Shown here: positions 45,030-54,658 of the stretch, piece by piece
Layout: each line of letters opens with the position of its first letter
Numbering within the stretch: position 1 is the first letter of the stretch
NCBI RefSeq assembly: GCF_001439805.1
Contig: NZ_JYLK01000001.1
Coordinates: 186,001 to 250,000, forward strand
Reading direction: 5' to 3'
DNA length: 64,000 nucleotides
From: Pseudomonas trivialis
GTDB lineage: Bacteria; Pseudomonadota; Gammaproteobacteria; Pseudomonadales; Pseudomonadaceae
Made by a program: the position numbers and the translations under genes
The notes under the pieces: generated by a model
Seen by the model: the letters and a program-made list of their open reading frames with translations, nothing else
Told to the model about the DNA's origin: nothing
Database searches by the model: none

Positions 45030-45415
45030 CCAGTATCGACACCTGGTCCCCGTGGGTTGCACTCATCGCTACAGGTGGACCAATCCTGCTTGCGATAGTC
45101 AACGTTATATACAGTTTGTATCTGCGCAGTCGTCATCTGGATGCCATAAAAGAGGCATTGAAGCACAGCCGTTATGTCTACCTGTGGGGACCGAGTTTGG
45201 GGCGCCGGGGTTTGATCTGGTCCCTTTTGGAAATCGTAAAATTCACAGGAATGGTCACCCTGCCAAAAACACACATCCGCCTTGGTGATTTGGACCCTAC
45301 GGATGCTGAAAATTTTCCTTCCCGCCTCAAGCGGCTATTGCAAATTAAAGCAGTAATGATGATTGGGGGAGGGGTTTGGTTGGGAGTGGTGTTCGCGCTG
45401 CTGCAATCCAGGTAG
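45026..45415 (+). CDS. Putative immunity protein for the PAAR effector tip
   Basis: A 129-residue protein with two membrane segments (about residues 9-31, WVALIATGGPILLAIVNVIYSLY, given here in part by its ends, and 107-126, AVMMIGGGVWLGVVFAL) around a soluble middle. The start overlaps the toxin stop (ATGA), the usual arrangement for effector-immunity pairs. Position and membrane topology suggest it blocks the membrane-acting toxin domain at the inner membrane. I do not recognise a named immunity family. Confidence 0.65.
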   Translation: MTSIDTWSPWVALIATGGPILLAIVNVIYSLYLRSRHLDAIKEALKHSRYVYLWGPSLGRRGLIWSLLEIVKFTGMVTLPKTHIRLGDLDPTDAENFPSRLKRLLQIKAVMMIGGGVWLGVVFALLQSR

Positions 45416-45420
45416 CGTAA

Positions 45421-45663
45421 TGAATACCCGCGAACATTCGCAACATGGCGCTAGGGCTACTACAGGTATAGGGGGCAGTCCGGGTGGTGACAGTAATAGG
45501 AGCTGGCGCTTGGGTGGGTACGACTTATGTTGGTGGAGGGGGCGAGCATTTTGGGAGATAAAATTTATGAGGTTTCTCAACCATGACCAGTATCGACTAC
45601 TTTAGAGATGTAAACCCATACTTATCGACAGCATGGGGACCTTGGATCACCGCAGTTCTTTGC
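45421..45663 (+). pseudogene. Remnant of a second toxin tail and immunity gene
   Basis: From about 45446 the DNA resembles the toxin tail at 44886-45025: GIGG..., VTVIGAGAWVGTTYVGGGGE, then after frameshifts DKIYEVSQP and a stop, compared with IGAGAWVGTTVGEREGE...EIIYEINQL. Immediately after, ATG 45583 starts MTSIDYFRDVNPYLSTAWG, the same MTSID start as the immunity gene at 45026, and stops after 26 codons where it runs into the repeat copy at 45648. It is thus decayed debris of a related cassette. Confidence 0.78.
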
Positions 45664-45689
45664 TGATCGTCAGCGGTTGATGCATCAGC
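45648..45689 (+). repeat. 42-bp repeat, copy 2 (orphan toxin fragment)
   Basis: Copy of 44461-44502 with two mismatches, encoding SPQFFADRQRLMHQ out of context, directly fused to the truncated immunity remnant. It marks a recombination junction. Confidence 0.88.
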
Positions 45690-45715
45690 AAAAGCCAATT
45701 GCCAGCGCACAACCC

Positions 45716-45741
45716 CTGTGGGAGTGGGCTTGCTCGCGAAT
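45716..45741 (+). repeat. Single REP sequence
   Basis: CTGTGGGAGTGGGCTTGCTC within the 304-bp stretch 45664-45967. That stretch otherwise holds repeat copy 2 and the aspA terminator. Confidence 0.7.
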
Positions 45742-45876
45742 GCGCCATACCAGCCACTACATGCGTTGACTGGCCCACCGTCCCAGGCGAACGCTGAAAG
45801 GAAGTAAGGGGGAAATGTTTTTATATGAAACGCAGTAGATGAAGGCAAGGGCTTTATATAAGCAGCGCAATGACAG

Positions 45877-45914
45877 GCAAAAAAAAGAGCCTGAAGAACG
45901 AGCCTTCAGGCCCT
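45877..45914 (-). terminator. Rho-independent terminator of aspA
   Basis: On the minus strand CCTGAAG-gctcgtt-CTTCAGG is followed by ctc and a run of eight T. About 55 bp beyond the aspA stop. Confidence 0.87.
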
Positions 45915-45967
45915 CAAAAGGTGAGAGGTGTCTAGTCCCTCAGCCTGGTGAGCGGTGCAACAAACAC

Positions 45968-47404
<1,437 letters not shown>

Positions 47405-47574
47405 CTCGATAAGGACCCGGAACAGGCCGGAACGCTGCGAATGCTAGGCGTGTGGGCGTTTTTGGGCCAATGCTGTTAAACACTGGGCTATGCACAAACG
47501 GCATAATGTCGGCGTGACCCGGCTATCATGATGGGCGTGTGTGCCAAATGGGTGCGTGACCTTGGGAGGCAGTG

Positions 47575-48483
47575 ATGAACCTTGAGAGCAAATGGCTGGA
47601 AGACTTCAGCGCCCTGGCGGCGACGCGCAGCTTTTCCCAGGCGGCGGAGCGGCGGTTCGTCACCCAGCCGGCGTTCAGTCGGCGAATTCGCAGCCTGGAG
47701 GCCGCGTTGGGCCTGACGTTGGTCAACCGTTCACGTACGCCGGTGGAGCTGACGGCGGCGGGGCAACTGTTTCTGGTCACCGCGCGTACGGTGGTCGAAC
47801 AACTGGGCGAAGTGCTGCGCCATTTGCATCATCTGGAAGGCGGGCAGGGCGAAGTCATGCAAGTGGCCGCCGCCCACTCCCTGGCGCTGGGCTTCTTCCC
47901 GCGCTGGATCGCCCAACTGCGCAACGAAGGTTTGAACATCGCCACGCGGCTGGTCGCCACCAACGTCGGCGACGCCGTGCACGCCCTGCGTGAAGGCGGC
48001 TGCGACCTGATGCTGGCGTTCTACGACCCGGATGCCGCGATGCAGATGGACGCCGAGATCTTCCCCTCGCTGCACCTGGGCAACACCGAAATGCTCCCGG
48101 TGTGCGCCGCCGATGCTGATGGCAAGCCGCTGTTCGATCTGGAGGGTGAGGGCAGCGTGCCGCTGCTGGCCTACAGCGCCGGCGCATTCCTCGGGCGCTC
48201 GGTGCATTTGCTGCTGCGCCAGCGCGCGCTGCGCTTCACCACCGTGTACGAAACCGCGATGGCCGACAGCCTCAAGAGCATGGCGCTGGAAGGCCTGGGC
48301 ATTGCCTGGGTGCCGCAACTGAGCGTACGGGCAGAATTGGCCCGAGGCGAGTTGGTGGTGTGTGGCGGGCCGCAGTGGCATGTGCCGCTGGAGATTCGCC
48401 TGTATCGCTGCGCATTGGTGCGCAAGGCGAATGTACGGTTGTTGTGGCGCAAGCTCGAAGGGGGCGCCGCGCAAAACACCTGA
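47575..48483 (+). CDS. LysR-family transcriptional regulator
   Basis: A 302-residue LysR-type regulator. The winged HTH occupies residues 5-65 (WLEDFSALAATRSFSQAAERRFVTQPAFSRRIR, within positions 8-40). The effector domain covers about 90-290. The ATG at 47575 has an SD (GGGAGG) at proper spacing; a GTG just before is too close. Divergent from aspA, making aspA a candidate target. In sequence it is close to regulators often annotated as HypT-like; I cannot name the ligand. Confidence 0.88.
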   Translation: MNLESKWLEDFSALAATRSFSQAAERRFVTQPAFSRRIRSLEAALGLTLVNRSRTPVELTAAGQLFLVTARTVVEQLGEVLRHLHHLEGGQGEVMQVAAAHSLALGFFPRWIAQLRNEGLNIATRLVATNVGDAVHALREGGCDLMLAFYDPDAAMQMDAEIFPSLHLGNTEMLPVCAADADGKPLFDLEGEGSVPLLAYSAGAFLGRSVHLLLRQRALRFTTVYETAMADSLKSMALEGLGIAWVPQLSVRAELARGELVVCGGPQWHVPLEIRLYRCALVRKANVRLLWRKLEGGAAQNT

Positions 48484-48517
48484 GTTCAATCTCGGGCCCA
48501 ACACAGGACACACCGTA

Positions 48518-48545
48518 ATCGGGAGCAAGCCCCCTCCCACACTAT
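48518..48545. repeat. Single REP sequence
   Basis: ATCGGGAGCAAGCCCCCTCC followed by CACACT, the REP core, 35 bp after the LysR stop. Confidence 0.72.
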
Positions 48546-48644
48546 TTTGCGGTGCTTTGGACTGACTCTTAAGTCAATAAAACCGCCACTTTGCACCGCT
48601 GGACAGATGGTCATCCAAGGGGCTGTTTATCCCGATTATTACGG

Positions 48645-48731
48645 TATACTGCGCGGCCTTCGGCCGGTCCAACCGGCCTTATTTCGTACACCAAGCCACG
48701 CCGGACTTCCTGCGTGGCTTGTTGTTTTTTG
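48645..48731 (+). promoter_or_regulatory. purE promoter and attenuator-like leader
   Basis: A good -10 (TATACT, 48645-48650). Then two mutually exclusive hairpins: GGCC-ttc-GGCC (48655-48665) and GGCCGGT-cca-ACCGGCC (48662-48678). Then an intrinsic terminator: AAGCCACGC (48693-48701), 10-nt loop, GCGTGGCTT (48712-48720), gttgTTTTTT. The terminator lies 38 bp before the purE start, so it would stop transcripts from this promoter unless antiterminated. A terminator for an upstream transcript is the alternative. Confidence 0.6.
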
Positions 48732-48768
48732 ACGCGCCTGCGGGCGCCCAGAGAGAAGAGGCACGACG

Positions 48769-49260
48769 ATGAGTGCATTGGTTGGCGTGATCATGGGCTC
48801 CAAGTCCGATTGGTCCACCCTTAGCCACACCGCCGATATGCTGGAAAAACTCGGCATTGCGTACGAAGTGAAGGTGGTCTCCGCCCACCGCACTCCGGAC
48901 CTGCTGTTCCAGTATGCCGATGAAGCAGAATCCCGTGGCATCGAGGTGATCATCGCCGGGGCCGGCGGTGCGGCGCATTTGCCGGGCATGTGTGCGGCCA
49001 AGACCCACCTGCCTGTGCTTGGGGTGCCGGTGCAGTCGTCGATGCTCTCGGGCGTGGACTCGCTGTTGTCCATCGTGCAGATGCCCGCCGGCATCCCGGT
49101 GGCGACGCTGGCGATCGGCAAGGCCGGCGCGATCAACGCCGCCTTGCTGGCGGCCAGCATCCTGGGCGCCAAGCACCCGCAATTTCACGCGGTGCTGAAA
49201 AAATTCCGTGCCGAGCAGACAGACAGCGTGCTGGACAATCCAGACCCACGCATCGCCTGA
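48769..49260 (+). CDS. purE: N5-carboxyaminoimidazole ribonucleotide mutase
   Basis: A 163-residue class I PurE that converts N5-CAIR to CAIR in de novo purine synthesis. The N-terminal [12 protein letters not shown] (residues 7-18) and AHRTPD (about 41-46) are the active-site signatures, and [11 protein letters not shown] follows. SD GAAGAGG precedes the ATG. It is followed after 11 bp by purK, its partner. Confidence 0.97.
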   Translation: MSALVGVIMGSKSDWSTLSHTADMLEKLGIAYEVKVVSAHRTPDLLFQYADEAESRGIEVIIAGAGGAAHLPGMCAAKTHLPVLGVPVQSSMLSGVDSLLSIVQMPAGIPVATLAIGKAGAINAALLAASILGAKHPQFHAVLKKFRAEQTDSVLDNPDPRIA

Positions 49261-49271
49261 GGTTGTTATTG

Positions 49272-50357
49272 ATGAAAATCGGTGTAATCGGTGGCGGCCA
49301 ACTGGGTCGTATGCTGGCTCTGGCGGGCACCCCGCTGGGGATGAACTTCGCTTTCCTGGACCCTGCGCCGGACGCCTGCGCGGCCGCCCTGGGTGAACAC
49401 CTGCGCGCTGACTACAGTGACCCGGATCACCTGCGCCAACTGGCCGAGGAAGTCGACCTGGTGACCTTCGAGTTCGAAAGTGTCCCGGCTGAAACGGTGG
49501 CGTTCCTGTCGCAATTCGTGCCGGTGTACCCGAGCGCCGAAGCACTGCGCATTGCGCGCGACCGCTGGTTCGAAAAAAGCATGTTCAAGGACCTGGGTAT
49601 TCCGACCCCGGACTTCGCCGACATTCAGTCCCAGGCGGACCTGGACGCCGCCGTCGCCCGCATCGGCCTGCCGGCGGTGCTCAAGACCCGCACCCTGGGT
49701 TACGACGGCAAGGGCCAGAAGGTGCTGCGCACCGAGGCCGACGTGGTGGGCACCTTCGCCGAGCTGGGCAGCGTCGCCTGCCTGCTCGAAGGCTTCGTGC
49801 CGTTCACCGGCGAAGTGTCACTGATCGCCGTGCGTGCCCGTGATGGCGAAACCCGTTTCTACCCGCTGGTGCACAACACCCACGACAGCGGCATCCTCAA
49901 GCTGTCCGTGGCCAGCACCGAGCACCCGTTGCAGGCCCTGGCCGAAGACTATTCCAGCCGCGTGCTCAAGCAGCTGGACTACGTCGGCGTGATGGCTTTC
50001 GAGTTCTTTGAAGTGGACGGTGGCCTCAAGGCCAACGAAATCGCGCCACGGGTGCACAACTCCGGGCACTGGACCACCGAAGGCGCCGAGTGCAGCCAGT
50101 TCGAAAACCACCTGCGGGCGGTAGCGGGCTTGCCGTTGGGCTCCACGGCCAAGATCGGCGAGAGCGCCATGCTCAATTTCATCGGTTCGGTGCCGCCCGT
50201 GGAGCGTGTAATTGCCATCGATGATTGCCACCTGCATCACTACGGCAAGGCCTTCAAGGCCGGGCGCAAGGTCGGTCACGCCAACCTGCGTTGCAAGGAC
50301 CGTGCGACGCTGCAGGCGCAGATCCTCAAGGTCGAAGCGCTGATCGCCGAACAATAA
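49272..50357 (+). CDS. purK: N5-carboxyaminoimidazole ribonucleotide synthase
   Basis: A 361-residue ATP-grasp enzyme that makes N5-CAIR from AIR, bicarbonate and ATP. The N-terminal nucleotide loop GVIGGGQLGRMLALAG (residues 4-19), ATP-grasp LKTRTLGYDGKGQKVL near 140, and EIAPRVHNSGHWTTEG near 255 (substrate loop) are present. Length normal. Operon with purE. Confidence 0.97.
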   Translation: MKIGVIGGGQLGRMLALAGTPLGMNFAFLDPAPDACAAALGEHLRADYSDPDHLRQLAEEVDLVTFEFESVPAETVAFLSQFVPVYPSAEALRIARDRWFEKSMFKDLGIPTPDFADIQSQADLDAAVARIGLPAVLKTRTLGYDGKGQKVLRTEADVVGTFAELGSVACLLEGFVPFTGEVSLIAVRARDGETRFYPLVHNTHDSGILKLSVASTEHPLQALAEDYSSRVLKQLDYVGVMAFEFFEVDGGLKANEIAPRVHNSGHWTTEGAECSQFENHLRAVAGLPLGSTAKIGESAMLNFIGSVPPVERVIAIDDCHLHHYGKAFKAGRKVGHANLRCKDRATLQAQILKVEALIAEQ

Positions 50358-50462
50358 GCCTGGCAATGGCGGGAACCATTGGTCGTCGCTGTCCCTCTGA
50401 TTGCAGGATGGCAAAGCCTGACCAGGCTTTGGCATGACTCACACCAATCAGAGGGAAATGCC

Positions 50463-50708
50463 ATGGGTATCATCGGAACCATCTTTATCGGCTTGATCGT
50501 CGGCCTGCTGGCGCGCTTCCTCAAGCCCGGCGACGACAGCATGGGCTGGATCATGACCATCCTGCTGGGTATCGCCGGCTCCCTGGCCGCGACCTACGGT
50601 GGTCAGGCGCTGGGTATCTACCAGGCCGGTCAAGGCGCTGGCTTCATCGGTGCACTGGTCGGTGCCATCGTGCTGCTGGTGATCTACGGCCTGATCAAAA
50701 GGAAGTAA
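50463..50708 (+). CDS. GlsB/YeaQ/YmgE family membrane protein
   Basis: An 81-residue inner-membrane protein with three hydrophobic segments (about 3-20, 27-50, 57-77): GTIFIGLIVGLLARFLKPG and GWIMTILLGIAGSLAATYGG are family hallmarks (transglycosylase-associated protein). SD AGAGGGA precedes the ATG. Usually stress-induced; function unclear. Confidence 0.9.
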   Translation: MGIIGTIFIGLIVGLLARFLKPGDDSMGWIMTILLGIAGSLAATYGGQALGIYQAGQGAGFIGALVGAIVLLVIYGLIKRK

Positions 50709-50722
50709 TCAGCCGACAAAGT

Positions 50723-50747
50723 CCTCTGCGCTGCGCAGGCGCAGAGG
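50723..50747. other. Perfect hairpin between two small genes
   Basis: CCTCTGCGC (50723-50731) and GCGCAGAGG (50739-50747), 9-bp stem, 14 bp after the YeaQ-type gene. No T-run follows (the next bases are GCTAGAAT), so it may be a weak terminator or a promoter-proximal element for the next gene. Confidence 0.55.
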
Positions 50748-50785
50748 GCTAGAATACTCGGCACTTGAACTTGCCGAGCTTCTCC

Positions 50786-51322
50786 ATGCGCCGTCTACTG
50801 CTGACACTCCTCTTGCTGGGCTCAGGCCTGGCGCACGCCGGTGAACTGCCGGAAACCGACTGGCTCGACCTGATGCCCCTGTCGGACCAGAAAGCCCTCG
50901 AAGCCATGCCCGAGATCGACCACAACTCCCCCGAAGCCCAAGGCACATTCACTGACAAGGGTGGCCTCAAGCAAAGCAAGGGGTTGCCGGCGGTGATGTA
51001 TTCCACCAAGACCGTGGCTGCCATGAACGGCAAGAACATCCGCATTGGCGGCTACCCGGTGCCGCTGGAAACCGATGCCAAGGGCCGCAGTACGCTGTTC
51101 TTCCTGGTGCCATACCCGGGCGCGTGTATCCACGTGCCGCCACCGCCGCCCAACCAGTTGGTGCTGGTGCGCTATCCCAAGGGGCTGAAGCTGGATGATA
51201 TCTACACGCCGCTGTGGGTCACGGGGACGCTGAAGGTGGAGAAGGTGAATAACGATTTGGCGGACGCGGCGTATGCGCTGGATGCGGGGAAGGTCCGTGT
51301 AGTGAAGGAATCCGACCTGTAA
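50786..51322 (+). CDS. DUF3299 secreted protein
   Basis: A 178-residue periplasmic protein. Signal peptide MRRLLLTLLLLGSGLAHA (residues 1-18). The mature part has the DUF3299 features IRIGGYPVPLE and FFLVPYPGACIHVPPPPPNQ, the latter reminiscent of a metal-binding or carrier role. Start at ATG 50786, giving the signal peptide. Function unknown. Confidence 0.85.
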   Translation: MRRLLLTLLLLGSGLAHAGELPETDWLDLMPLSDQKALEAMPEIDHNSPEAQGTFTDKGGLKQSKGLPAVMYSTKTVAAMNGKNIRIGGYPVPLETDAKGRSTLFFLVPYPGACIHVPPPPPNQLVLVRYPKGLKLDDIYTPLWVTGTLKVEKVNNDLADAAYALDAGKVRVVKESDL

Positions 51323-51339
51323 GAAACCTGCCCGTGCGG

Positions 51340-51420
51340 GCGCTGGCTTGCCTGCGATGCAGAGGCCTCGGTGTGTCAGTAATACCGAGGTGATGCTATC
51401 GCAGGCAAGCCAGCTCCCAC
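51340..51420. repeat. REPIN-like inverted repeat
   Basis: GCTGGCTTGCCTGCGAT (51342-51358) and ATCGCAGGCAAGCCAGC (51398-51414) with an internal small stem (CCTCGGT...ACCGAGG). A different REP class from that at 6084. Between convergent genes. Confidence 0.8.
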
Positions 51421-51432
51421 ATGGAATCGGGT

Positions 51433-52332
51433 TTACAGGGGGACGGCTGTGATGCTCACGGCCAGGGAGTGGCTTTCGCCCGGGGCCAATGCCACCACAT
51501 CATCCAGCACATTCGCCGTCTCGATGCACAACATTCCCTGCCAGCCATCGTCGGCCATGTCGTCGAAGGCCTTGGCGCGTTCGGTCCACGGGTTCCAGAT
51601 GACGGTGGAGTGGGAGCCCTGGCTGGTGAGCTGGATGCGGCGCTGCCAGTCGTTGTCGACGATGTTGAGCTGCGTCGGAGTGTCGAGATAGATACGGTCG
51701 GTCTCGGCGGCGAACGGTAGCAGGCCGGACTGCTGTTTCCCGGTCCAGCCATCGGCGGTATCGATATACGCCAGGCCATCCACGCCTTCGACCTGCACGT
51801 TGCGCACATCGCTGACGGCGAAATAGGTGTGCAGCGCCTGACTGAGTGTCACGGTGTGGTCGTCACGGTTGTGGCTGGTCAGGCGGATGTGCAGTTGGTC
51901 GTCCAGCAGCAGGCTCAGCTTCAGGTCGACCTGATGGGGCCAGCCGGGGAAGCCGCCGGCTGGCGCTGGCAGGACCAGGTCCACACGCAGTGATTCACCT
52001 TCGAGTTCGGTCGCAGCCAATTCCCAGATCGCAGTTCGCACAAAACCATGGGCACCGGCCGGCTGTTCGCTCTGGCGCATCGCCTTCACGCTCTGCGGGT
52101 TGCGCTCGAACACGCCAAACCACGGCCAGCACACCGGCACACCGGTACGAATGCCTTTGCCTTGCTTGAACACCGCCTCGGGGTTCGGCCAGATCAGCGG
52201 CTGCTCGCCTTCACGCTGATAGCTAAAGATATGCGCGCCCTGTTGGGCCACCATCAGTTCGGCGCCGTTGTGGCGAATACGCCAGCAGTCCAGTTCGTCG
52301 ATCTTTACGGTTTCAACGTGGGGCGTCGGCAT
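51433..52332 (-). CDS. D-hexose-6-phosphate mutarotase (YeaD type)
   Basis: A 299-residue aldose-1-epimerase-like enzyme that interconverts alpha and beta anomers of hexose 6-phosphates. Landmarks: NGAELMVAQQGAHIFSYQ, GVPVCWPWFG, AGAHGFVRTAIWEL, TYFAVSDVRNVQVEGVDG, WNPWTERAKAFDDM near the C-terminus. Cytoplasmic. Separate from other genes of sugar metabolism. Confidence 0.9.
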   Translation of the reverse strand: MPTPHVETVKIDELDCWRIRHNGAELMVAQQGAHIFSYQREGEQPLIWPNPEAVFKQGKGIRTGVPVCWPWFGVFERNPQSVKAMRQSEQPAGAHGFVRTAIWELAATELEGESLRVDLVLPAPAGGFPGWPHQVDLKLSLLLDDQLHIRLTSHNRDDHTVTLSQALHTYFAVSDVRNVQVEGVDGLAYIDTADGWTGKQQSGLLPFAAETDRIYLDTPTQLNIVDNDWQRRIQLTSQGSHSTVIWNPWTERAKAFDDMADDGWQGMLCIETANVLDDVVALAPGESHSLAVSITAVPL

Positions 52333-52390
52333 ATCACGGCTCTCTCAATGGCAGGCAATGGGGCAATGGACCGTCAAAACCGCGCGAGGT

Positions 52391-52795
52391 TTAACGCGCG
52401 CGCGAAGGCACCGAGCGGGTGCGACCACTGCCATCGATGGCGACGAACACGAAGACCGCCTCGGTCACCTTGCGCCATTCGCTGGACAACGGGTCGTCGC
52501 TCCACACTTCGACCATCATCTGGATCGAGCTGCGGCCGATTTCCAGGGCCTGGGTATAGAAGGACAACTGTGCGCCCACCGCCACCGGTACCAGGAAGGC
52601 CATGCGGTCAATCGCCACGGTGGCCACGCGCCCACCGGCGACCTTGCTGGCCATTGCCGTGCCGGCCAGGTCCATCTGTGCGACCAGCCAGCCGCCGAAG
52701 ATATCGCCAAAACCGTTGGTTTCACGGGGGAGCGCGGTGATTTGCAGGGCGAGATCGCCTTGCGGGATTGGATCTTCTTGTTCGAGTTCGATCAT
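52391..52795 (-). CDS. Acyl-CoA thioesterase (YciA-like hotdog protein)
   Basis: A 134-residue single hotdog domain: ETNGFGDIFGGWLVAQMDLAG (about residues 29-49) matches the YciA signature with conserved Gly-Gly and Asp. It cleaves acyl-CoA esters. A shorter relative of the protein at 6199. Start at ATG 52795. Confidence 0.9.
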   Translation of the reverse strand: MIELEQEDPIPQGDLALQITALPRETNGFGDIFGGWLVAQMDLAGTAMASKVAGGRVATVAIDRMAFLVPVAVGAQLSFYTQALEIGRSSIQMMVEVWSDDPLSSEWRKVTEAVFVFVAIDGSGRTRSVPSRAR

Positions 52796-53201
52796 GCCGA
52801 GGGTGCCTCTGACCCGTGACGCTTCATGGGTATTTCAAATGGATAGCCGTCTTGCGAAAAAACGTTTCAGCATCAACATACACCGCTCAATGCGTTTCTC
52901 GTAAGGCGTACTGAAGGGAAACTCTGCCAAATCGGCTGGATGGCACCCAACGGCGTTTTGGCACAGCAGCCCGTCAAGACTGCGGTTCTTGCACTTGCAA
53001 GGGCCGAGTATATCCACAGGTTGGCGTCACTACGACCTCCAGGGCCGCATTTGGTCGCTAATCAGGCGCTGTACGGCGGCTTTTGCGGGCAACTGTTCTC
53101 CTGGCGCTGTGCTTTTACAAGCGATTTGCTATCTTGCCAAGCCGCCGCCCGTCACGGCGTGCCGTTCTCACTACGCTGACTACTATAAGAGAAGCCTTGC
53201 C

Positions 53202-54491
53202 ATGTCCTCCGTGCCCGCAAGCAGTGCGCCACCCTCGCGCCCGCTGACCCGCAACGACTACAAAACCCTGTCGCTGTCTGCCTTGGGCGGGGCGCTGGAG
53301 TTCTACGACTTCATCATCTTCGTGTTTTTCGCCACCGTGGTCGGAAAACTGTTCTTCCCTGTCGACATGCCCGAATGGCTGCGCATGATGCAGACCTTCG
53401 GCATCTTCGCTGCCGGCTATCTGGCACGCCCGCTGGGCGGCATCATCATGGCGCACTTCGGTGACCTGCTGGGCCGCAAGAAGATGTTTACCCTGAGCAT
53501 CTTCATGATGGCCGTGCCGACTCTGATCATGGGCCTGCTGCCGACCTACGCGCAGATCGGCCTGTGGGCGCCGCTGTTATTGCTGTTGATGCGCGTCATC
53601 CAGGGCGCGGCCATTGGCGGCGAAGTGCCCGGCGCCTGGGTGTTCGTCTCCGAACACGTTCCGCCGCGCCACATCGGCTACGCCTGCGGCACCCTGACCA
53701 GCGGCCTCACCGCCGGCATCCTGTTGGGTTCGCTGGTGGCCACCGCCATCAACACGCTTTATAGCCCCGAGCAGGTCTCGGATTACGCCTGGCGCATCCC
53801 GTTCCTGCTGGGCGGGGTGTTCGGCCTGCTGTCGGTGTACCTGCGTCGCTGGCTGCATGAAACGCCGATCTTCGCCGAGATGCAGCAACGCAAGGCCTTG
53901 GCTGCCGAGCTGCCATTACGCGCGGTATTGCGCGACCACCGGGGCGCCATCGTGCTGTCGATGCTGCTGACCTGGTTGCTGTCGGCCGGCGTCGTGGTGG
54001 TTATCCTGATGACCCCGACCGTGCTGCAAACCGTCTACCACTTCAGCCCGACAGTTGCGCTGCAGGCCAACAGCCTGGCCATCGTGACCCTGAGCCTGGG
54101 TTGCATCGCTTCCGGCGCACTGGCCGACCGCTTCGGTGCCGGGCGCGTGCTGGTCAGCGGTTGCCTGCTGCTGCTGGCGACGTCGTGGACGCTGTACCAC
54201 AGCCTCATCGAGCACCCGAACTGGCTCTTCCCGCTGTACACCCTGACCGGCCTGTTTGTCGGTGTGATCGGCGTGGTGCCTTACGTCATGGTCAAAGCCT
54301 TCCCGCCCGTGGTGCGTTTCAGCGGGTTGTCGTTTTCCTACAACGTGGCCTACGCCATCTTCGGCGGGCTGACGCCGCTGGCGGTGTCGTTGCTGATGAA
54401 GGAAAGCCCGATGGGCCCTGCCTACTATGTTGCCGCGCTGTGTGTGATGGGGACGCTGGTGGGCGGGTACCTGTGGAAGCGAGGACGCTGA
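53202..54491 (+). CDS. MFS transporter, metabolite:proton symporter (MHS) type
   Basis: A 429-residue inner-membrane transporter with twelve helices. MHS/ProP-type signatures: LGGALEFYDFIIFVFFATVVG (about residues 27-47), AHFGDLLGRKKMFTLSI (loop 2-3 motif, about 85-101), and GGEVPGAWVFVSEHV (about 142-156). Likely imports an organic acid or osmolyte with protons. The ATG at 53202 was chosen; the long upstream extension is not typical. Substrate not determinable. Confidence 0.9.
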   Translation: MSSVPASSAPPSRPLTRNDYKTLSLSALGGALEFYDFIIFVFFATVVGKLFFPVDMPEWLRMMQTFGIFAAGYLARPLGGIIMAHFGDLLGRKKMFTLSIFMMAVPTLIMGLLPTYAQIGLWAPLLLLLMRVIQGAAIGGEVPGAWVFVSEHVPPRHIGYACGTLTSGLTAGILLGSLVATAINTLYSPEQVSDYAWRIPFLLGGVFGLLSVYLRRWLHETPIFAEMQQRKALAAELPLRAVLRDHRGAIVLSMLLTWLLSAGVVVVILMTPTVLQTVYHFSPTVALQANSLAIVTLSLGCIASGALADRFGAGRVLVSGCLLLLATSWTLYHSLIEHPNWLFPLYTLTGLFVGVIGVVPYVMVKAFPPVVRFSGLSFSYNVAYAIFGGLTPLAVSLLMKESPMGPAYYVAALCVMGTLVGGYLWKRGR

Positions 54492-54499
54492 TTGATTTG

Positions 54500-54521
54500 T
54501 TCCCACGCTCTGCGTGGGACA
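54500..54521. repeat. Short inverted repeat after the MFS gene
   Basis: TCCCACGC-tc-tGCGTGGGA, an 8-bp stem of a type scattered in Pseudomonas intergenic regions. It may end the MFS transcript, though the T-run is absent. Confidence 0.65.
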
Positions 54522-54573
54522 CCCCTCTGGGACGCTCAAGTCCCCTTGCCAGCGATAGTGGCCTTTCATCTAA

Positions 54574-54591
54574 CTGTCATATTCTCGACAT
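54574..54591 (+). promoter_or_regulatory. Pho box of pstS
   Basis: CTGTCAT-attc-TCGACAT: two 7-bp half-sites 11 bp apart, matching the PhoB consensus CTGTCAT-N4-CTGTCAT closely. A possible -10 (TAGAGT) follows at 54591-54596. 68 bp before the pstS start. Confidence 0.8.
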
Positions 54592-54658
54592 AGAGTGTTC
54601 ACACGGCCTCTCGATACTTGGCCCCGATCCAACTATCCCTATCTGCTAGGAGCAAGGC

